From positions 1-35,117 of the forward strand of contig JAXGIS010000016.1 of assembly GCA_040770645.1 (NCBI GenBank): a DNA stretch of 35,117 nucleotides, written 5' to 3'. Under the pieces are notes generated by a model. The model was not told the DNA's origin, did no database searches, and worked only from the letters and a program-made list of their open reading frames with translations. Shown here one piece after another: positions 27,572-35,117 of this stretch (the first letter of the stretch is position 1; every line of letters starts with the position of its first letter). The translations under genes and the position numbers were made by a program. Origin of the DNA: JAAYZX01 sp040770645 (GTDB lineage: Bacteria > Actinomycetota > Thermoleophilia > RBG-16-64-13).

Positions 27572-29905
27572 TCAGCGCGAAGTTGTGGTCGCGGCGCCCC
27601 CTGAGGTGGTGAGGGTGGATGTGGGGGGCAGTGCCTCCACGATGGCGGAGATCGTTTGCCCTCGCCTCACGGTGGCACCTGGTGAGGGGTTCTGAGAGGC
27701 GATAAGGCCGGGGCGCGAACCCGGGGCACCAACAGTGCACACCAATCGCAGGCCTACCGCAGCCAGACGCACCTCCGCCTCACCCGGTGTCAATCCCACC
27801 ACCGATGGTACGTTGACCACATCTTCTTGCTCGGTATCGGTTGTAGTGGTGTGGGTTGTAGTGGTATCCGGGATCGTGGTTGTGGTGACCCGCGCTGCTC
27901 GGGTGTGGAGTGAGCACGTCTCCGTGGGGACGAGACTCATGGGAACCAAGACCTGAATTGTCACCGGGCAACCGTAAGAGGGCGTGCTGCCGGATGCAGC
28001 ACACACCGTAACCTGTTCCCAATCGGTGGTGGCAGGAGGTTTGAACTCCTGAGGGACCACAGTCGCTGCGGTCCGCTCCATGAAGATGGCGCACGCCGAC
28101 CCGGCGGCCGCGCCGGCCGTACTCGGCGCCGCACCGGTTGCCGCAGACGCTGTGGGCACATCGTCATCGTTCCAGCCGCCGACCCACACCACGGTGAGCA
28201 GACCCGACGAGTAGCCTACGAACCAGGCCTCGGATCCGGTTCGCGAGGGAGCTGTCAGGGTGGCGACCGTGCCGGGGGGGAACACGTCGGCGGGGAGCGG
28301 GAGTTCGTGAGGAGTGGATGCCAGGATGCTCGTGATCAGGAAGCCAGTGTCTGTGGAAAGCGCATCGCGCCAAGCGATGTCGCCGTGATCCACGAGAGAA
28401 CCGTCAGAAGATTCAACCTGTAGGATGGTGCGCACAGCAATGCCGCCGGAGGTGGCCGTGGCGAAACCGGAGACCGGAGCCCGACCCTCTGTGGCAAGGG
28501 CTGTGAATAGAGTGGCGACCTGCAGAGGTGTCACGCGCAGAGAGGCAAGATCATCTCCGTAGTCGGAACCATCCGCCTGGAGAGCCGCTCCCAACCCCAG
28601 AAGTCTGGCTGTGTCCAGCACGGCCTCTCGGCCAACCTGCCTGGCCACCCGATCGTAGGTATCTGCGTCGGCCGTGGTGGCCCCTTGGTACAGGATCATC
28701 TGGCCGGCATCCGTGGTATAGGCCGTGAGTGGGCTGATGCCGCGTTCAAAAGCGGCAGCCAAGATCACGGGACGGAGCAACCGGCCTGCCTCACGGGGGG
28801 TGGAGAGGGCCTCAGCAGCCTGTCCCTTCGAGGTCTGTGCCATCGCCACTACCGCGCCACTCGGCAGATCTACAGCCACGATAAGTCCCTGGGAGCCTTG
28901 GGGAGCATCCTTGAGCGCTTGAAGCAGAGTCGCCTCGGCGGTCTCCTGCATGGAGAGGTCCAATGTGGTGGAGACGGTGAGCCCGCCTCTCAGAATCCGG
29001 GCGGCACCATACCTCCTGACCAGCTGGTCCTCAATGAAATCGGTCCACGTCGTGGAACGAGACGCGGGAGTTGTGGGCACGGGATTCAGTTCAAAAGGCT
29101 CGGCCAAGGCTTCCTGCAGAGCCTTCCCATCCAGATACCCCTCCTGAAACATGCGGTTGAGAACGTGATTGCGCGCCGCTACCGCAGCATCCGGGTTCGT
29201 GCGCGGAGCCGGCGCATCTGTGGACACGGCCAAACCGATGAGCATGGCTGCTTGGGCCGTACTCAAAGCAGCGGGGCGCAGTCCGAAGTATCGTTGCGCT
29301 GCTGCGGCCACCCCGTAACATCCTTCACCAAAATAGAGCGTGTTGAGGTATGAGGTCAGGATTCGCTCTTTGGACCAGGATTGCTCCAGCCGGTAGGCCA
29401 ATGCCGCCTCGTACAAGCGGGGGCGGGGGTGCGTCCGGCCTGCCACGTAGTTCTCGTGAATAAAACCCAAGGTGATGGGCGAGACGGTCTGAGCCGCTCC
29501 TCCCCAGATTTCAGCGCGCAAGATCCGGGCCAGCGAGCCTATGCTCATGGTTCCTCGGAGCGGGAACGCTTCATCTTCTGCCGCAATCAGCGCCTGCCGC
29601 AGTACTTCCGGCATGTCTTGGGCGGGAACGGGGTCTGCCGTGATGGGTCCGGCCAGTTCGGCCAGCAAAGTGGCAGGGTGCCCCGAATCATATATGCGAA
29701 TGGGCGCCGATCTCCCGCTGTTGATGGGAATATCGAGTTTGGGCAGGTCGTTGAGGATGCCCACATACAGGCCCACGAGTGCCGATACGGCGGCTACGAC
29801 CAGCGTGAGAAGGGCCGCTGCCGTTATCCACAGAGTCTTGGTCCACCGGGAGGCTCGAACAGCCTCAGCCGGCTTGGCTCGATTGTGACTACGACCGGCG
29901 GACAG
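27572..29905 (-). CDS. Class A penicillin-binding protein with PASTA domain and degenerate transpeptidase motifs
   Basis: The layout follows class A PBPs of the actinobacterial PonA2 kind: a membrane anchor (TLWITAAALLTLVVAAVSALVGLYVG), a GT51 glycosyltransferase, a transpeptidase domain, a Thr/Pro-rich linker and one PASTA domain (VPSVVGLTPGEAEVRLAAVGL). GT51 keeps AAEDEAF and the YEAALAYRLEQSWSKERILTSYLN helix, but the GGSTITQQ motif reads QTVSPITLGF. In the transpeptidase, SxxK aligns with RLLR, SxN with about DAD, and KTGT with LTAP, so acyl-enzyme formation is not expected. The frame is intact for over 700 codons. The anchor lies upstream of the first GTG (29776); the only start before it is CTG 29905 behind AAGGGAG. 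Confidence 0.85.
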   Translation of the reverse strand: MSAGRSHNRAKPAEAVRASRWTKTLWITAAALLTLVVAAVSALVGLYVGILNDLPKLDIPINSGRSAPIRIYDSGHPATLLAELAGPITADPVPAQDMPEVLRQALIAAEDEAFPLRGTMSIGSLARILRAEIWGGAAQTVSPITLGFIHENYVAGRTHPRPRLYEAALAYRLEQSWSKERILTSYLNTLYFGEGCYGVAAAAQRYFGLRPAALSTAQAAMLIGLAVSTDAPAPRTNPDAAVAARNHVLNRMFQEGYLDGKALQEALAEPFELNPVPTTPASRSTTWTDFIEDQLVRRYGAARILRGGLTVSTTLDLSMQETAEATLLQALKDAPQGSQGLIVAVDLPSGAVVAMAQTSKGQAAEALSTPREAGRLLRPVILAAAFERGISPLTAYTTDAGQMILYQGATTADADTYDRVARQVGREAVLDTARLLGLGAALQADGSDYGDDLASLRVTPLQVATLFTALATEGRAPVSGFATATSGGIAVRTILQVESSDGSLVDHGDIAWRDALSTDTGFLITSILASTPHELPLPADVFPPGTVATLTAPSRTGSEAWFVGYSSGLLTVVWVGGWNDDDVPTASAATGAAPSTAGAAAGSACAIFMERTAATVVPQEFKPPATTDWEQVTVCAASGSTPSYGCPVTIQVLVPMSLVPTETCSLHTRAARVTTTTIPDTTTTHTTTTDTEQEDVVNVPSVVGLTPGEAEVRLAAVGLRLVCTVGAPGSRPGLIASQNPSPGATVRRGQTISAIVEALPPTSTLTTSGGAATTTSR

Positions 29906-29971
29906 CGTTTACTCCCTTGCGTTCGCCCGGCATCCCTTCTATCCTTCATGGGCATGTTACACGACGAGGAC

Positions 29972-31233
29972 ATGAACATGGACCAAGCTGCCCCCGCCCC
30001 GATATCCCCAACGACATCTACGAGGTCTATCAGGACCTCATTTCCGGCACCGTCGACGCACTCCCCACTGACGACCTCCTCCAGCGACTGGTATGGGCGC
30101 GGGAGCAGGGAAGGCCGTTGCGTGCCAAGCTGGGCGTAGACCCCACGGCCCCTGACATTCATCTAGGTCACACCGTGATTCTGAGGAAGCTGGCACAGTT
30201 TCAGAAGCACGGCCACACGGCGGTGCTGATCATTGGAGACTACACGGCCAAGGTGGGGGACCCCTCCGGCCGCTCCAAGCTACGGCCACGGTTGTCGGAT
30301 GAGGAGATCAACATCAACGCCACCACTTATGTGGAGCAGGCGGCCAAAGTCCTGGATATGGAGCGGGCGGAAGTCGTACGCAACAGCGAATGGCTGTCTC
30401 CGTTGCGCATGGACGAAGTGCTGAAACTAACCGCCACCACTACCGTGGCGCGCATGCTTGAACGTGACGATTTTTCCAGTCGTTACTCCAAGAACGAGCC
30501 GATTTCCATGCTCGAATTCATGTACCCGCTGCTCCAGGGTTACGACAGCGTGGCCGTGAAGGCTGATGTCGAGTTGGGCGGCACGGATCAAAAGTTCAAC
30601 CTGCTCATGGGCCGACCGATTATGGAGGCCTACGGCCTGTTGCCTCAAAGCATCCTGACCGTACCCCTCCTAGTGGGTACGGACGGGTCCATGAAGATGT
30701 CGAAGACGTATGGCAATTACATAGGCGTCACTGACACCCCGGACGACATGTTCGGGAAGGTGATGTCAATTCCTGACGACTTGATGGTCACGTACTGGAC
30801 CTTGCTCACCGGCGCCGGCCACCGCGAGGTCGAGGACATCGCCCAGCGGGTCGCCGCCGGCACTTATCATCCGGCAGAGTGCAAGCGGGATCTGGCTGAG
30901 CGCATTGTCGGCCTTTATCACGACTCCGCAGCTGCCAGCGCCGCGCGCGAGCAGTTCGATCGGGTATTCAAACACCGAAACCGCCCGGAGGACATACCGG
31001 AGGCTCCCCTTCCGTCCACGTGCGTCCGGGAGGGGCGGGTGTGGCTACCGCGACTCATGGTTGAGATGAAACTGGCGGCATCCAACGGCGAAGCTAAGAG
31101 GTTGATCCAACAGGGCGGCGTCAAGTTGGATGACGCAGTCGTGAGGAATTCGGACGAAGAGATCGCGGTCGACCGAGTTCTCGGCGGCGTCATCCAGGTG
31201 GGGAAACGCCGCTTCCTACGCATCATTCCCTGA
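29972..31233 (+). CDS. tyrS: Tyrosyl-tRNA synthetase (one apparent frameshift near the 5' end)
   Basis: A class I synthetase charging tRNA-Tyr. The ATP site is KLGVDPTAPDIHLGHTV (HIGH-like HLGH), followed by LIIGDYTAKVGDPSGR, the tyrosine pocket (VELGGTDQKFNLLMGR) and the KMSKT loop (GSMKMSKTYGNYIG). An S4 RNA-binding domain is at the C-terminus (SNGEAKRLIQQGGVKLDD). The frame open over the body lacks a good start. Adding one C in the run 29997-30000 joins it to ATG 29972 (MNMDQAAPA), which has GACGAGGAC upstream, giving about 420 residues, the normal length. The divergent PBP gene starts within about 70 bases, so both promoters lie close together. Confidence 0.95.
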
Positions 31234-31251
31234 CCACGGCGGTGCACCTCC

Positions 31252-31276
31252 CCGAAGCCGGCGCGGGCTGCTTCGG
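31252..31276 (+). terminator. Hairpin after tyrS
   Basis: CCGAAGC (31252-31258) pairs exactly with GCTTCGG (31270-31276), loop 11 nt, 18 bases after the tyrS stop. No T-run follows, so efficiency is uncertain. Just downstream are two near-identical 12-base tandem copies (GGACCGCATGCC, GGACCGCACGCC). Confidence 0.4.
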
Positions 31277-31396
31277 ACCGCATGCCGGACCGCACGCCGG
31301 ATCGCCCCCGTGCAACCAAAGTCGTATTCCCTTCCATGGAGTACGCGTATACACTCGAATCATCGTGGGTTGCTCGGGACAGCAGGGAGAGAACGG

Positions 31397-31987
31397 ATGC
31401 GTTCATCGTGGGGCTACGTACTGCGGGTCATGTTGTGGATGATTACGATCGGGCTGATTTTCGCGGTAGGGGCGTGCGGGTCACAAGAGGGGCTGGGGCA
31501 GAGCCACGGTGGAGCTGCGGCGTCCACCGAGCCTGCTTCGCCCGCCGATTCGGTCTCGTCTCCCGTGGTGACTTCCGCACCCTCGCGGGCAGATTGGCTC
31601 CCTCCAAAGGCTGAGATCTTGGCGGCGTTTGCCGCACTGCAAGATGAACTTCCGGGGTTGCCGGTCTTTGTGCCGGGCACACTGCCACCGAGCGCCACCC
31701 TTGAGGCAGGCGAAGACGGCACTATCGGTTTGGCCCCGGCCCGCGGAGCAGTATGTGTGAGCGTGGCGGGCGGGAAAGTACAGTTTCTCCTTGGAGTGGA
31801 GGGCGACGTAGGAGACCTGCCAGGTTTGGCTGTGGGCACGGTTGAAGGGGCCGAGGCCGTGCAGTACAGCGTGCTGGGAGGCACGTTGGTGCAGTGGAGC
31901 GCGGACGGTACATGGTATGGAGTGTTTGGAGCGCAAGTGGACGCGGATGTGGTAGTCGATATCGCGCTGGGGATGAAGAGGATTTGA
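31397..31987 (+). CDS. Small predicted lipoprotein of unknown function
   Basis: A 196-residue protein beginning with a signal sequence (basic MRSSWGYVLR, hydrophobic MLWMITIGLIFAVGAC) ending in a lipobox V-G-A-C, so Cys 27 or so should be lipidated and the protein held on the outer face of the membrane. A Ser/Ala/Pro-rich spacer leads to a compact domain of about 130 residues rich in beta-prone stretches (VCVSVAGGKVQFLLG, AVQYSVLGGTLVQWS). I do not recognise the domain. ATG 31397 has AGGGAGAG 5 bases upstream. It lies between tyrS and the rRNA promoters; in Mycobacterium a lipoprotein gene (lprJ) also follows tyrS, but homology is not shown here. Confidence 0.75.
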   Translation: MRSSWGYVLRVMLWMITIGLIFAVGACGSQEGLGQSHGGAAASTEPASPADSVSSPVVTSAPSRADWLPPKAEILAAFAALQDELPGLPVFVPGTLPPSATLEAGEDGTIGLAPARGAVCVSVAGGKVQFLLGVEGDVGDLPGLAVGTVEGAEAVQYSVLGGTLVQWSADGTWYGVFGAQVDADVVVDIALGMKRI

Positions 31988-31994
31988 GGGGGCC

Positions 31995-32022
31995 TTGTCA
32001 GGGCCGGGGGGTATGGTACAAT
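31995..32022 (+). promoter_or_regulatory. rRNA operon promoter P1
   Basis: TTGTCA (31995-32000), 16-base spacer, TACAAT (32017-32022). It starts 8 bases after the lipoprotein stop and is close to the sigma-70-type consensus. Confidence 0.65.
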
Positions 32023-32064
32023 GCACCGACGTCGGCGGAAGCGTGTCATTGCGACATGATGCCG

Positions 32065-32093
32065 TTGACGTGTTGGGGCCTCAGGGCTATAAT
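32065..32093 (+). promoter_or_regulatory. rRNA operon promoter P2
   Basis: TTGACG (32065-32070), 17-base spacer, perfect TATAAT (32088-32093). This is the best promoter match in the window, as expected for rRNA. Confidence 0.75.
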
Positions 32094-32266
32094 GAGAGGT
32101 CCAGGATGCATGCGAGATCTGACAACCACAGTGTACCCCAAGGGGGTTCCGCCTTCGTAACCCGGCGAGAAGTCGGTGGAACAGGAGGGCCGTCCGGCGG
32201 GTGCCGAGGCGGCTCGTTTTGTTAGAGAGGTGTCTCGGGGTTGGTAAGAAAGGTGCATTCGGCGGG

Positions 32267-32295
32267 TTGACGATAGCGGTTGAGGGTGCTAGTCT
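32267..32295 (+). promoter_or_regulatory. Possible rRNA operon promoter P3
   Basis: TTGACG (32267-32272), 17-base spacer, TAGTCT (32290-32295). The -10 is weaker. It lies just before the antitermination/processing element. Confidence 0.4.
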
Positions 32296-32321
32296 TCCCG
32301 CTCGCGCCTAGGGGTGCGGTG

Positions 32322-32345
32322 GTCTTTGAAAACTGAACAAGCGTG
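32322..32345 (+). promoter_or_regulatory. 16S leader element: boxA-like sequence and 5' strand of the processing stem
   Basis: GTCTTTGAAAACTGAACAAG resembles the boxA-type antitermination element in Gram-positive rRNA leaders. It is complementary, with one mismatch, to 34228-34251 behind the 16S gene, so it should form the long RNase III processing stem around 16S. Confidence 0.7.
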
Positions 32346-32423
32346 ATGGATCGAGCGAGAGCTCGGTCTGCCTGCACTCAATACTCGGGCCTCTCCGGTC
32401 AGGAGAAGGCTCGAACCCCGTCA

Positions 32424-32450
32424 TTCGCGTACGTTTCGGCGTACTGCGAA
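32424..32450 (+). other. Hairpin in the 16S leader
   Basis: TTCGCGTACG (32424-32433) pairs with CGTAC-T-GCGAA (32440-32450): 10 bp with a single bulged T and a 6-nt loop. A second imperfect stem, CTTTGAGAG with CTCTCCAAAG, follows at about 32459-32487. These are likely leader RNA structures. The rest of the 32096-32533 leader holds no gene that I can support. Confidence 0.5.
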
Positions 32451-32533
32451 CTGACATTCTTTGAGAGTCGATCAGTGCTCTCCAAAGTCAGATCCGGGTG
32501 GTCGTCGCAAGACACTGCCCGTATCGCGAATAC

Positions 32534-34336
<1,803 letters not shown>

Positions 34337-35117
34337 GTCAAGATAGTAAGGGCGTACGGTGGATGCCTTGGCACCAGGAGCCGATGAAGGACGTGGACGG
34401 CTGCGATAAGCCGCGGTGAGGCGCTGAACAGCCTTCGACCCGCGGATCTCCGAATGGGGCAACCCGGCCAGAGTAATGTCTGGTCATCCCCAGCTGAACA
34501 CATAGGCTGGGAGAAGGTAAGCGGGCGAACTGACACATCTAAGTAGCCCGAGGAAAGGAAAGAAACGTCGACTCCCTGAGTAGCGGCGAGCGAAACGGGA
34601 TGAGCCCAAACCGCATCTGCGCGATTGCGTGCAGGCCTATCAGATGCGGGGTTGTAGGGCTGGTTTTGGGTCGGCTGCATACGACCCGGGAAGTTACAAA
34701 AGGCCGATATAGTCGAACCGGCTGGGACGCCGGGCCATAGGGGGTTAGAGCCCCGTAGGCGAAATGTCGGTCTCTTCCTTAACCAGTTCCTGAGTACTAC
34801 CGGACACGTGAAATCCGGTAGGAACCTGCGGGGACCACCTCCGCAAGGCTAAGTACTAACTGGTGACCGATAGTGGACTAGTACCGTGAGGGAAAGGTGA
34901 AAAGCACCCCGGGAGGGGAGTGAAATAGAACCTGAAACCGTGTGCTTACAAGCGGTCGGAGCAGCCCTCGTGGCTGTGACGGCGTGCTTTTTGCATAACG
35001 AGCCAGCGAGTTATGGTGTGCGGCAAGGTTAAGCGTGAGCGGAGCCGTAGCGAAAGCGAGTCTGAATAGGGCGTTTTAGTCGCATGCTGTAGACCCGAAG
35101 CCGGGTGAGCTATCCAT
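34337..35117 (+). rRNA. rrl: 23S ribosomal RNA, 5' part
   Basis: Begins near GTCAAGATAGTAAGGGCGTACGG and contains the conserved GGTGGATGCCTTGGCA, GATGAAGGACGTG, GAGTAGCGGCGAGCGAAACGG-like (here CTGAGTAGCGGCGAGCGAAA) and CTAGTACCGTGAGGGAAAGGTGAAAAG blocks. It runs off the window end. The 5' end is estimated. Confidence 0.96.

Noticed and set aside
10264..30000. Programmed ribosomal frameshifting in thrS, pheT, argD, argG and tyrS
   Set aside because: The sites differ in type and direction and lack a common slippery sequence with a stimulatory structure; indel errors explain all of them.

Overview
The window is a 35 kb, high-GC bacterial chromosome segment, most likely from a deep-branching member of the Actinobacteriota. 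Three things point there. The gene order infC-rpmI-rplT-rRNA methyltransferase-pheS-pheT-argCJBDFRGH is the classical actinobacterial arrangement, as in Mycobacterium. A Nif3-like protein is linked to an RNase HI, which are near neighbours in actinobacteria. The 16S rRNA carries an actinobacterial-looking TTGCGCAATGGGCGAAAGCC block. The exact lineage cannot be named from sequence reading alone.

Layout. 1-2795: the 3' end of an EttA-type ABC-F gene, a terminator, then metX-metW (methionine synthesis). 2900-6521: a tRNA with anticodon CAU, an antiquitin-type aldehyde dehydrogenase, a Nif3-RNase HI fusion, tRNA-Gly and tRNA-Cys. 6530-8382: a scar of mobile DNA, with a 5'-truncated tyrosine integrase beside tRNA-Cys abutting a 3'-truncated, multiply frameshifted MFS transporter gene. 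8648-9625: tRNA-Val and a YihY/BrkB membrane protein. 9734-17634: translation genes thrS, infC, rpmI, rplT, a SpoU-type rRNA methyltransferase, pheS and pheT. 17718-26469: the complete arginine operon with its own repressor gene argR and an ARG-box-like palindrome on the operon promoter. 26539-31987: a second Nif3-superfamily protein, a convergent class A PBP with a PASTA domain, tyrS and a small lipoprotein. 31995-35117: an rRNA operon with tandem promoters, leader, complete 16S, a tRNA-free spacer and the start of 23S.

Two quality issues affect interpretation. At least eight genes, including the essential thrS, pheT and tyrS, are interrupted by single-base frameshifts, several of them in homopolymers. 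These most likely reflect sequencing or assembly error, so such genes are annotated here as whole CDSs. Codon usage also changes abruptly inside metX near 1700, so the first 1.7 kb may come from another genome.

The most interesting biology is the class A PBP, whose three transpeptidase motifs are all replaced although its reading frame is intact, and the Nif3-RNase HI fusion. Most of the window is otherwise core housekeeping DNA, and I did not find a defence island, CRISPR array or large unknown cluster.
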